Shown here piece by piece: positions 7,688 to 15,476 of a DNA stretch of 15,476 bases. The translations under genes were made by a program, and so were the position numbers. Origin of the DNA: Diplocarpon mali (taxonomy: Eukaryota > Ascomycota > Leotiomycetes > Helotiales > Drepanopezizaceae); the NCBI GenBank assembly GCA_024741835.1, contig JAENRP010000606.1, positions 1-15,476 on the forward strand, written 5' to 3'. The notes under the pieces were generated by a model. The model had not been told where the DNA came from and did no database searches. It was given only the letters and a program-made list of their open reading frames with translations. How positions within the stretch are numbered: the first letter of the stretch is position 1; each line of letters begins with the position of its first letter.

Positions 7688-9606
7688 GATCGTTATAGCT
7701 ATAGAAACTAGTATATTAATACCTACTACTATAGCGTATAGTTCAAAGGCTAGTATAGCTCTTATTACTCTCTTATACTTCATTAATCTATAGTATAGAA
7801 TGTTGCCTTTTAAAGTAAACTGCGATTCTCCTTCTTCTTTAATAGCTACTATAATAATATAGCTGATCTGCGAGCTTAAATCCTTATTATTAGTAAAAGA
7901 TCTATCGATAAATGCGAATAGCTTAGCGTTTTATAAATTAATAGCAAGGTAGGTCAGGCCTCTTTTAGGATTATCTCAAATCCATTTAAATCGCTTATTT
8001 AGATTCTCTATATCTTAAACTATTATATCCTAGTATTAGGCTGCAGCTAATAAATCGAAGGAAGCTTTTAGCTGGCAGATTATAGTTAAAAAAGCACCCT
8101 TTGCTCTTTACTTTAGGTATTATTACTTATAGCCCTTTTAAGAAGTATCGACTAGTTCTAGCCTTTAGCCTTAGCCCTTTTATCGCATATATATTATATC
8201 TCTTTCTTAAGAAATAATATACCTAATAAAAGCTAGTGATTTAGTGCTCAATAGGTATTATATTAGCTTTATAAGGATTCCTACCCTTTTAATCTTGTCC
8301 TTTTCCTTTTTTAAAAAGTCTGCCTCTTTAAGTATTAAAGTATTGTCTATTTATATTCCTATTACGCTAAAAAGGAGAAAAGTGCTTAAGGTTACTAATA
8401 GATAAGGGTTATAAGTTGAGTTAACTATACTAAGATTGCTATAATAGTGCTTATAATAGGTATTAAACTAGTAGTTTCTTAATTTAGGAATACTATAAAG
8501 CGGTAGTACTACTTTAAAGACTATACCTGCGGGAAACGGCTTAGTAATATCTTATAAAGGAAATATAAATATATCGCGTAATAGCTTTAAAGCTGCTTAA
8601 ATATATGCTTATATAATATCCCGTAGGCTGAGAATGCCCTTCTTACCTTATTCTTTAAAGTATTCCTGGATTAATACTAAAAGGTATATTAAAAGGCGTT
8701 AGCTTGCTTATTAGATCGTTAGAGATTAGGTGATTATACCTTTCTCCTTCTTACTAGTATCGTTTTAAGCTTATATAACTAGCTTTGATTTTTCGAATAG
8801 GTGGTCTATTTCCTTCCCTTTTATCTTATTAACCATTTTGAATTTAAAGATCCTCTTACCTTTTATAATAGGGTCATTTTTATTTATTAGTATAAATACC
8901 CTCTTATTTATTAGCCCTTAGTACTCCTTTAGGCGAGATTACTAGAAAGGGCGCTTAAGAGTAGTGATCTTGCCTTTTGCCTATAGCTTATGCGATAGTT
9001 CCTAGTCCCTATTCTCCTTTTCTATTAAGAATACCTCTGATTTAACTATATATAGCTTATCGTCTGCTTTAAAGGATATCTATATCTTAGTATTATAATT
9101 ATTATTAATTATAGGAAAGCTGGAAATAGGCTTAATGAAGGGAACCTCTACTTTTGGCGATTGCTTACAGTTATTAAATTACAGCTTAACTAAGCGAGAG
9201 GGCTTTACTTCTTTATTAACGTCGGTTGCGTCTTACTCCCTTTCGATAGTCATTCGCTCTTTAGGTTTAGTTCCTTTGGTTTCCTTTAGGCAGTTTTCTT
9301 TATTATCGATTTTAAATAAACGTACGCTTATCGATTTAAAGTGCCTTATTTTACTATTGATATTGACTATATAAGTTTCGTTCTTTAAGCCTAAGAACTT
9401 AAATAGGCCTATCTATCCTCCCTTTTCCTAATATACTAATACTAGGTCTTTTATCTTCAAATCGTAGATATAAGTGGTTTTAAGGCTATTCTTTACGCTT
9501 AAAGCGTTATTAATCTTACAAGTAGTATGGATTTTCCTTATTTCCTTTATAGCCTTTTTAATTATTACTACTATTACGGCCGCATCATATGCACGGTTAT
9601 ATCACG
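7683..9606 (-). pseudogene. Copia-1 pol, integrase C-terminus, RT and first part of RNase H
   Basis: The minus-strand frame begins near 9606 with the integrase C-terminal region: RAYDAAVIVV, KEIRKIHTTCKINNALSVKN, DLKIKDLVLVY, FKFLGLKNETYIVNINSK. RT follows (about 8960-8290): LINKNDPIIKGKRIFKFKMV, LFEKSKLVI, ILSLRDII, ALKLLRDIFIFPL, AGIVFKVVLPLYSIP, and the catalytic box, now IDN at 8342-8350 where two Asp are expected. The connection and RNase H start read AKGAFLTIICQLKASFDL, NPKRGLTYLAINL, KLFAFIDRSFTNNKDLSSQI and YKRVIRAILAFELYAIVVG. These are typical ascomycete Ty1/copia sequences. Stops are RIP-type, and the frame shows no indel from 9578 to 7690. It is cut at 7683 by Gypsy-1 and at about 9607 by Gypsy-2. 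Confidence 0.9.
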
Positions 9607-9716
9607 TGTCGCTAAGACTGCAAGAAGTCAGGTGCACGCTAAGGTAGCGAGGTGGCTAGATCATATATACGCTAGTAAAGTACCTATACTTATTCTAAAG
9701 GAGCTTTACTAAAGAG

Positions 9717-9743
9717 TTTCTCTTCTTTATCTTTTCTTTTCTA
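9717..9743 (+). promoter_or_regulatory. Pyrimidine-rich tract, possible LTR promoter element
   Basis: A nearly pure C/T run on the plus strand lies about 110 bp inside the LTR. CT-rich tracts often precede transcription starts in filamentous fungi, so this could mark the LTR promoter. RIP of purine-poor DNA can produce the same appearance. A similar tract is at 10151-10180. Confidence 0.25.
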
Positions 9744-10190
9744 TTATATAACGTACCTCTTAAGGTAATACAGTTAGCGTTACTCGATTATCGCCCTTTT
9801 ATATGCTTTAGAGTAAGTTATAATATAAGAAAAGATTAACTTAACCTTTGCTAAGAAGCTTAATATCTACCCCCTTTAGAATTATCACTTCGAACTGCCT
9901 TAAGCAACTCGATCTCGATTCTCCTACTACGAATTGCCCTAAGTAACTTATACGTAATGCCTAGATCTTATTAATCTAGTTTTTAAAGGAAGCTGAAAAA
10001 CGACCTTCGAATATAAGATCAGCTCGTTTTTTCGACCCCTTACCTACTCCATTTTGCAAATGGAAATTCACCTTTAACTTGAAAAAAAAAGATATATTTA
10101 CTATACCCTCGCTTTACTAGTATAGGCTGCTGCCTATAGTAGTATAATAACTTTTCTTTTCTTGACTCTCTCCCTCCTTTACAAATACTC

Positions 10191-10401
10191 TATAATCCCT
10201 ATCGACCTATACTTATCGATAACTCTCCTTATACTCTTCGAAGCTCCTTACTCCTTCCTTCGAAACCCTCGAATATAACTCGACTCTTTGAAAAACCCTT
10301 CTTGCGAATAAGTCATCGACCTTTTCTATACTCCCTATTGACCTATACTCGTCGACAACCCTCCTTATACTCTTTGAAGCTCCTTACTCTTTCGAAACCC
10401 T
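10191..10401 (+). repeat. Tandem duplication in the Gypsy-2 LTR/leader
   Basis: The segment at 10191-10269 recurs at 10327-10401, 136 bp downstream. Both share CCTAT-GACCTATACT, TCGA-AAC-CTCCTTATACTCTT, GAAGCTCCTTACTC and TTCGAAACCCT. The second copy lacks about 4 bp (an extra TTCC in the first). Most differences are C/T, as expected from RIP after duplication. The function is unknown. Confidence 0.75.
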
Positions 10402-10441
10402 TAGGTACAAACTAGGGGACCTATACCTATATATATATATA

Positions 10442-10502
10442 GAGACTTGGTCAGCCTTAATAGGTTATACTATACTATTAGAGATTAGGTCAACTTTAGT
10501 AG
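10442..10502 (+). repeat. Short direct repeat in the Gypsy-2 leader
   Basis: GAGACTTGGTCAGCCTTAATAG at 10442 recurs as GAGATTAGGTCAACTTTAGTAG at 10481, a 39-bp spacing. It differs only by C/T and G/A changes. The first copy contains TTGGTCAGCC, which resembles a tRNA-complementary primer-binding site but is not verified as one. The AT dinucleotide run at about 10428-10441 directly precedes it. Confidence 0.45.
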
Positions 10503-10782
10503 AATAATAAGCTTTAAATCCCTAGACCCTACTTCCTTAGATTTGCACTATACCTTTAAATAACCTTATTGCAACTCCTAATTAATAAAGAGATATGATC
10601 CTAAAGTAAAACATTCTTTCTTAAGATTTGCAAACCTATAATACCTTAATATATACTCTACTAAAAGGCTTTAAGAATATATATAGCTCTACTTATATTA
10701 ATCTTCCCCCTTTTAAATAGGTTACTATTTAGTATTAGGTCCCTTTAAACTAAACTAGATAATATAAGAAGAGTTAGTACTT

Positions 10783-12123
10783 ATGACCTTTAATCTTATA
10801 TCACTTAGGAAAAGTGAAAGGTTAATCGTACCTCTACCTATAGGCCTTATTGCTACTAGTTTACTAGGCCTTACTGCTACCAGTTCTATAGGCCTTACTA
10901 CTAACCCTAGTCCTAAATATATTCCCTCTCTTAAGCCTACTTAGGAAAAAACCTCCTTTAGTATAGATTCTACCCTTAGGCCTAGCCTATAAGTAGATTT
11001 TCGAAATACCCTATTACTATCGATTAAAGTTAAGGAAAAGGATATACTCTCTTTAATAATATCTACCTTTATTATATTAGCCCTCCTCTTTTCTATTGCT
11101 TAATAGGCCGAAATCGCAAATCTTATTAGTGCTGCTATAGCTGCTGCCCTTTAAAATAATACTACTACCCCTTTTTCCTTAAGTACTAGCCCTTAGAACG
11201 CTCGATTCTTTACTACCGACTTACTGCCTCCTTTAAACTACTACTTCTTAATCATTCGACCTTTAGTTTTAGCTATCGACCCTTATTAGATTAAGTACCT
11301 TTAAACCCATTTTAGCAATTATTAAAGCGAAATTACCTATAACGCTTAGAAGATAATTATAAAGGTATTTATTTAAAAGTACTTAAGCAACTTTACTTTA
11401 AAAGAGGATTAGATTATTACCTACTTTAAATATATAATAAGTAAAACTTAAAACCTAATCTTATAATATATAGATCCTATCTTTATTAATAAGTTTATAT
11501 ATGCTACTAATATCCTTAAAGTCTTAAATTAAAGGTTCTTTAACTATAATTATATTTAATCTATTAAGCTTAAATATAATAGGCTAATTATAAGTTTAAT
11601 ATTATATAATAAGTTCCAATTTAAGTTCATTACCCTTACTATAGCTAATAAGGTTGATTAGTTTCGCTAGTTTCATAATATTTATAAAAAGGTCTTCTTA
11701 GCTTTAAAGAATAACCTTTAAGTAAAGAAGTATAAAATAAATAACAATTATACTACTTTAAATGAGTTCTTAGCTATTATAAACTGCAAGGCTTATAATA
11801 TTAAGTAAGAAGAAGCCTATAATACTCAATAAGTCGCCTTTACTATTATATTCTTCCTTTCGAAGGACTGCGTCCTTAGTATATTAAAAAGGGAGTTATA
11901 GAGACCTATAGCTATAGCTACCTCCCTAGCTCCTTATACTTATTCCCCTTTACCAGCGGTCTACTAAGAAAGGTCTACTAGCTTAAAGCCGTCGTCTAAT
12001 CTCTATTATAACTGCAGAGCCCTTAATTACTATATAATAGATTGCCTTAAGCTAAAGAAGTAGGGCGAGTTTATAATAGCTAAAGTTAAGATAGAAAACG
12101 ACCTACTATTAAGAAACTGCTAA
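10783..12123 (+). pseudogene. Gypsy-2 gag pseudogene with zinc knuckle remnant
   Basis: The frame is read from the ATG at 10783 (MTFNLISLRKSERLIVPLPI); the true start could lie upstream because ATG is itself a RIP target. Near the N-terminus is an in-frame 8-residue triplicate (10842-10913), followed by a Ser/Pro/Thr-rich stretch and a predicted helical capsid region (KLKYNRLIISLILYNKFQFK, EFLAIINCKAYNIK). Near the end YYNCRALNYYIIDC (12004-12045) fits the zinc knuckle C-x2-C-x4-H-x4-C with the first Cys and the His turned to Tyr. Stops are nearly all TAA or TAG. The final TAA at 12121-12123 may be the original end or a mutated CAA. Pol overlaps in the -1 frame. Confidence 0.82.
10842..10913 (+). 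repeat. Three in-frame 24-bp repeats in Gypsy-2 gag
   Basis: The unit AGGCCTTAYTGCTACYAGTT (first 20 of 24 bases) starts at 10842, 10866 and 10890. It encodes GLIATSLL, GLTATSSI and GLTTNPSP. Differences are mainly C/T, and the third copy is more diverged. Confidence 0.7.
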
Positions 12124-13387
12124 GCTATAGCAAATACTCTTACTATAGTATAGGTTATAATTTATAAAAAGACTTAGATTTTGATTCCTACTTATTAATA
12201 GGCGGCTGCCAATTCTTAGTTCTTATAGAACTAGCTTAAAATGGATTATTTATTAAAATAGTTACTTATATTAATAATAAAGCTAATATTTTCGGTATTA
12301 TTAAGACGTCTTTAGTATACTAGCTCTCTTAAAGACTTAAGGTAAAGTTTATTAAACTGCTTAAACCGATTACCCCTACTAGCTATAATAGCCTTAAGGA
12401 AGAAACTATTCAATTTGCCGTTTTACTTACCCTTATAATTAATAGGCGACGAATAAACTTCCCTTTTCTAATTATAAGCTTAAGAGCAACCGACGTTTTA
12501 ATTAATAGGAAGTTCTTAAAGTACTATAACCTTAAATAGTCCTATAGAAAGGGGAAAAATAGTATATCTTAGCCTAAGGATATACCTATTGTCTCTTACT
12601 TTAATCGATGCGTATTAATCGATCTCTTATAGCTAATAAAACCCCTAATAGCCTAGTAAGACGTCGATCGTTAAGCAGCTATAATAGACGCTAAGGATAA
12701 AGACCTTAGAATGGCCTAAGCTTAGCTCTTAATACTAGCAAGTAATAACGCTTCGAATTCCACTCTTAAGCCTAGCCTATAAGTGAAAACTGCAAACTCG
12801 AATTCTACTCCTAGGCCTAGCCTATAAGTGGCCTTTTATAAACCTAAGGATAGTAGTTTCTTTAAAGACTTAAAAAGAGATCTGAACTATATAAAGAAGG
12901 CCTTGCTAAGAGTACTAGACCCCTTGCTTCCTCTTTTAATAAAGAGAAACGCTCTTTTAAAGACAGCTTGCTAAATTAGCCTAATTTTAGCCTTAGCAAT
13001 CGGCGCCCTTTACTACCGCTTTATAACTAAGGCAAGACAAGCTATATAAACTCAAGAACCAGCGCTTAAAGAGTTCATATTCGTAAGCTCTATTTACAAT
13101 CTAGACTAAGAGATCAATCGCCGAGAATCGGCTAAGTAAGCTGAAATTAGCTCCCTTAGCCTTAGCTTAGCGCTGCAAGCTAGGTATAAGAGTAATAATA
13201 AGCTAATAGACCAGAAGCTCCTGCCTTAGTACGCTGAATTTAAGAACGTTTTCAATCGCTAGGCCTTAGATCAGCTGCTAGAACTCAGGCTAGGGGTAGA
13301 TTATAAAATCGAGCTAATAGGCGAGAACAACTTAATAATCGAACCCCTCTACCGCCTTACTGACAAATAGCTCTTGAAGGTCAAGAG
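12063..13387 (+). pseudogene. Gypsy-2 pol pseudogene, protease to start of RT, truncated by Copia-2
   Basis: Pol is read in the -1 frame relative to gag; its start inside the overlap is approximate. Protease: DSYLLIGGCQFLVLIELA, then the D-S-G-A site now NNKA (about 12273-12284), FGIIKTSLVY, LKVKFIKLLKPITPTSYNSL, INFPFLIISLRATDVLINRK, FLKYYNL. A spacer with a repeated peptide follows (12754-12830), then KPKDSSFFKDLKRDLNYIKK and a helical linker. The start of RT reads AEFKNVFNR, LGVDYKIELIGENNLIIEPL, YRLTDK and LLKVK, which is the conserved gypsy entry to RT. The frame stops at 13387, where a copia LTR begins, before any RT catalytic motif. Damage is RIP-type. Confidence 0.85.
12754..12830 (+). 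repeat. 45-bp-spaced repeat in Gypsy-2 pol, also present in gag
   Basis: A 32-bp block starting CGAATTC and ending GCCTAGCCTATAAGTG occurs at 12754-12785 and 12799-12830. A related block lies at 10966-10995 in gag. In their own frames the three encode NSTLKPSLxV, NSTPRPSLxV and DSTLRPSLxV (x is a TAA, probably Gln before RIP). The sharing of one peptide between gag and the protease-RT spacer is unusual. Confidence 0.75.
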
Positions 13388-13611
13388 TGTTGAGATGGGT
13401 GATATAGCTATCACTCCGATGTATTATCATATGACCCTATTACTTAGTCAATAGGATATTAATACGTATATAGCTATAGGGAAGAAAGGGGTAACCTTCT
13501 TTCCTTAACTCTTACTAATATATCGACTATCGACCTTTAGAAGTTTCTATTACCTACTGCGCCGACTTATTTAAGCTTAATAGGTTATAAGCCTTAGCTA
13601 AACCGATAATA
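13388..13611 (+). repeat. Copia-2 5' LTR, right end proposed
   Basis: The start TGTTGAGATGGGTGATATAG is a clear LTR-type terminus at the exact point where the Gypsy-2 RT frame breaks. The end at 13611 is proposed because TAATA there is what CAACA (the complement of TGTTG) becomes under RIP. The following GATTATTAACTTCCC could then be a damaged primer-binding site. The first 50 bases are much less mutated than what follows. Neither the right end nor the primer site can be confirmed without the 3' LTR. Confidence 0.55.
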
Positions 13612-13612
13612 G

Positions 13613-13670
13613 ATTATTAACTTCCCTTGAAAAGCACTTGCGCTATAATTATTAATAGGAAGTTAAATAA
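13613..13670 (+). other. Inverted repeat just after the Copia-2 LTR
   Basis: ATTATTAACTTCC (13613-13625) is complementary to GGAAGTTAAATAA (13658-13670) apart from one extra A and the terminal base. The stem of about 12 bp has a loop of about 32 bases. It would overlap the proposed primer-binding site and could structure the RNA leader. Confidence 0.4.
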
Positions 13671-13700
13671 GACTTATAGTAAAAGGCAAGCAATCGGCGA

Positions 13701-13940
13701 ATAGGAGGTGTGATTCCCTATTTAGCTAACCTATATTATAAGAGGTATGATTCCTTACTCTATAACCCTTTGGTATTGTAAAAGGTATAATTCCTTACTT
13801 TACTATGTTTTATAAGAGGTGTGATTCCCTGCGTTATAGCCTAAAAACCCTTTTCGATAAGAGGACTTCCTTCCTATTTAATACTTCTATAATACCTGCT
13901 ATTTAATCATTTCGACTTTTCGATAAGAGGAGTGCCCTTA
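13701..13940 (+). repeat. Degenerate leader repeats of Copia-2
   Basis: A motif close to ATAAGAGGTGTGATTCCYT occurs at 13701, 13738, 13778 and 13812. Weaker versions (ATAAGAGGACTTCC, ATAAGAGGAGTGCCC) are at about 13857 and 13922. Spacing is 34-45 bp for the first five and wider for the last. Copies differ largely by C/T and G/A. They lie between the proposed LTR end and gag, where no coding is seen. The role is unknown. Confidence 0.65.
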
Positions 13941-15476
13941 ATTATTTAATTTATTTGATTTTAACGCAATTCGATTCGAAATAGTAATAGCTTCCGATTC
14001 CAATCGAAATACTAGACCTAAAGACCTCTAACTCTCTCGAAAGAACTAGCAATAATAGTTCGACGATTTAAAGCTTTACTTTAAAAGCAAAGGCATTGAA
14101 ATAGCGATTTAAAAGATACTTATTAAATATATAAGAATAGCCTCTTATACTCCCTTTATTAATTCGTCTACTTCTACTTTAATAGCTAATATAATTGCTA
14201 AGGATTTGCCAAATATATTAAATAAGCTTAGCTTAAGAGCTTTAGTAAATAATAATCGAGAATCTTAAAGGTAGATTTTAAATATAGAAAAGGAGAAGGA
14301 GTATAAGCTGGCCTTAGTTAAATGTAAGCTTAAGATTAATAGAGGTTTAAGCAATAAAGATTAAGATTTTATTTAAATTTATAATAATGCGAAGATAAGA
14401 TAGGATACTTTAAAGGTAAAATACTTTTAGACAACTGCTTTTAATACTTAATATCTACTATAGTAGATCACTTTATTTTAATATAGAAAAGATAAAAATA
14501 GCAAAGATATAAATATAAATATAGACTTTGCCTAGTCTATACTATATAAAGTAAGAAGAAGAGTAAGAGCCGCAGATCCTAGGATAGCTATGACTTTCGA
14601 AGAAACTCAGCTTTTTAATTTCCTATTTAATAGCCTCCTTCTTAAGTTCGCTATTATAAAATAATCTCTTTTTATCTAACCTAACCTTAAGATCTATAAG
14701 AAGATCGACCTCCTTTAAACTATTAAATAAGACTTTAAAGGACGCTTTAAATCGGCAAATACTATATTATAGGATAATAATAAGCTTAAGAAGAGGAAGG
14801 AGCGTAGGATAAGCCCTTAAGCTTATTAGGGATACTACTTCTATAATAGTGCTTATAATATTACTAATTGTAAAGTTAAAAGGCAACTGATTAATATAGT
14901 CGCTAGCTTTAATATTAAGAAGCAATCGAAGCAGAAGTTAAGAAGTAAACTGCCCTTATCCTACCGAAGGCTATAACTACTAAGGAAAGGCAAAGGAAAA
15001 GGCTATTTAGCTAAAACTTTAGCAAATACCTCTAATAATAATAGTAGGTTATTTAAACCTAAATCCACTTCTAATAATTCAAATAATAATTATAATAAAG
15101 ATGCTTACGTTTTAAAAGCCGATCTTTATAAGATCCTTGAATCTAATTAGTATAGTAATACTAATTGCATAGTATATATAATTGACAAATCCTACCTATT
15201 TAAAGGCCCGCTTACTAAAATAAAAAGGCGCTTTATTAAAGTTAGTAGTAGAAGGTTATATATAAACTCGATAGGTATAATAGAGATAAATATTATTAGT
15301 ATTTCTTTCCTTTTATAAAATGTTCTCCTTATACTTAGCTTAAGTATTAATCTTTTATCTAATTGTAAGATCTATATAAAGTTGAATTATATAAGATTTT
15401 TTAATAATCAATTTATATAGTTTATAAATAATAATTATAAAGTGATCTTTAAAGCTAAAATCAAAGATAGACTTTA
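13939..15476 (+). pseudogene. Copia-2 gag-pol pseudogene, gag and protease region, partial
   Basis: One frame runs without indel to the window end. The start codon is not identifiable (ATG is easily lost to RIP), so the left limit is approximate. Gag: FDDLKLYFKSKGIEIAI, KILIKYIRIASYTPFINS, IIAKDLPNILNKLSLRALVN, MTFEETQLFNFLFNSLLLKF, NLKIYKKIDLL, DFKGRFKSAN. A damaged zinc-knuckle-like GYYFYNSAYNITNCK (about 14827-14871) follows, with spacing one residue shorter than C-x2-C-x4-H-x4-C. An Asn-rich stretch leads to the protease region: YIIDKSYLFKGPLTKIKRRF, IKVSSRRLY, FNNQFI. Gag and protease share one frame, as in Ty1/copia. The catalytic D-S/T-G motif expected just before YIIDK is not visible. 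Integrase, RT and RNase H lie outside the window. Confidence 0.83.

Larger units (their letters stand above)
732..9606 (-). mobile_element. Copia-1: RIP-degraded Ty1/copia retrotransposon, interrupted
   Basis: This is the oldest recognisable element of the nest, read on the minus strand. Its pol fragments lie at 7683-9606 (integrase C-terminal part, RT, start of RNase H) and 954-1262 (rest of RNase H), separated by Gypsy-1. The domain order integrase, RT, RNase H defines Ty1/copia. The upstream part of the element (rest of integrase, protease, gag, 5' LTR) is missing because Gypsy-2 interrupts it near 9607; if it survives, it lies beyond the right end of the window. The left limit at 732 depends on the proposed 3' LTR and is uncertain. 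The codon phase on the two sides of Gypsy-1 agrees once the 6425-bp insertion (element plus one duplication) is removed, so the host frame took no other indel there. Confidence 0.85.
9607..10410 (+). repeat. Gypsy-2 5' LTR and leader, right end of LTR unknown
   Basis: The start at 9607 is supported by the TGT terminus and by loss of the Copia-1 frame. No partner LTR is in the window, so the right end cannot be fixed. A CGACA at 10353-10357, the complement of the TGTCG start, is one possible end; the end given here is a working limit. The first 60 bases are much less RIP-mutated than the rest. Two pyrimidine-rich stretches (9717-9743 and 10151-10180) and a 136-bp-spaced duplication occur inside. 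I see no coding signal. Confidence 0.45.
9607..13387 (+). mobile_element. Gypsy-2: Ty3/gypsy retrotransposon, 5' part, RIP-degraded
   Basis: This is a second gypsy-type element, on the plus strand and unlike Gypsy-1 in gag and leader. Copia-1 integrase codons stop being readable at about 9606, where TGTCGCTAAGACTG begins, an LTR-like TGT start. Leader, gag (10783-12123), protease (about 12230-12550) and the start of RT (about 13200-13387) follow. RT breaks off exactly where the Copia-2 LTR begins. The rest of pol and the 3' LTR should lie beyond the window. The five bases before 9607 (TCACG) would be the target duplication but cannot be checked here. Confidence 0.8.
13388..15476 (+). mobile_element. 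Copia-2: Ty1/copia retrotransposon, 5' part, RIP-degraded
   Basis: This is the youngest element of the nest, on the plus strand, inserted in the Gypsy-2 RT. It starts with a copia-type LTR terminus (TGTTGAGATGG) and continues with a repeat-rich leader, gag and protease region in a single frame, which is the Ty1/copia plan. It runs off the window. The preceding five bases AAGAG (13383-13387) would be its target duplication; the partner copy is outside the window. Confidence 0.82.

Noticed and set aside
9135..9374. Plus-strand open frame
   Set aside because: It is antisense to the Copia-1 integrase C-terminal region.
9527..9712. Plus-strand open frame with less mutated codons
   Set aside because: It spans the Copia-1/Gypsy-2 junction. 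The better base composition reflects weak RIP at the junction, not a gene.
10428..10441. AT dinucleotide run
   Set aside because: It is a short simple repeat in AT-rich DNA with no sign of function.
13701..13940. CRISPR-like spaced repeats
   Set aside because: The units are degenerate and the spacing is irregular. They sit in the leader of a eukaryotic retrotransposon, so this is not a CRISPR array.
1..15476. A novel host gene cluster or defence system
   Set aside because: Nearly all the coding signal outside 1-731 belongs to retrotransposon gag or pol, and all long frames are broken by RIP stops. Nothing points to a working host system.

Overview
The window looks like a gene-free, AT-rich transposon block from a filamentous ascomycete (Pezizomycotina). 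CpA and TpG are scarce and TpA is abundant everywhere. Most in-frame stops are TAA or TAG where the retroelement families normally carry CAA or CAG, and catalytic Asp, Gly and Glu codons have become Asn, Lys and Lys. This is the signature of repeat-induced point mutation (RIP: C-to-T at CpA, on both strands). I found no host gene, tRNA, rRNA or CRISPR array. Every coding stretch I could recognise is a dead retrotransposon gene.

Layout. (1) 1-731: heavily mutated DNA of unknown identity. (2) Copia-1, a Ty1/copia element on the minus strand. Its pol 3' end lies at 954-1262 and the upstream part of pol at 7683-9606; a 3' LTR is proposed at 732-920. (3) Gypsy-1, a complete Ty3/gypsy element on the minus strand at 1263-7682. 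It has 243-bp LTRs at both ends, a 5-bp target duplication (ATATC), gag, and a pol with protease, RT, RNase H, integrase and a chromodomain-like tail. It sits inside the Copia-1 RNase H codons. (4) Gypsy-2, a different Ty3/gypsy element on the plus strand. It starts near 9607 inside the Copia-1 integrase region and runs to 13387 (LTR/leader, gag with a zinc knuckle, protease, first part of RT). (5) Copia-2, a second Ty1/copia element on the plus strand. Its LTR begins at 13388 inside the Gypsy-2 RT; a repeat-rich leader, gag and the protease region follow, and it runs off the window at 15476.

Order of events: Copia-1 came first. Gypsy-1 and Gypsy-2 entered it independently, and Copia-2 then entered Gypsy-2. 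Removing Gypsy-1 plus one copy of the duplication rejoins the Copia-1 frame exactly. RIP has destroyed the coding capacity of all four elements, yet the long reading frames I followed show almost no indels. Short stretches at the outer edges of the LTRs and at insertion junctions are visibly less mutated than the rest, which is the most unusual pattern here. I see no convincing novel functional system; what is informative is the nest structure, the pattern of RIP escape and some element-specific repeats.
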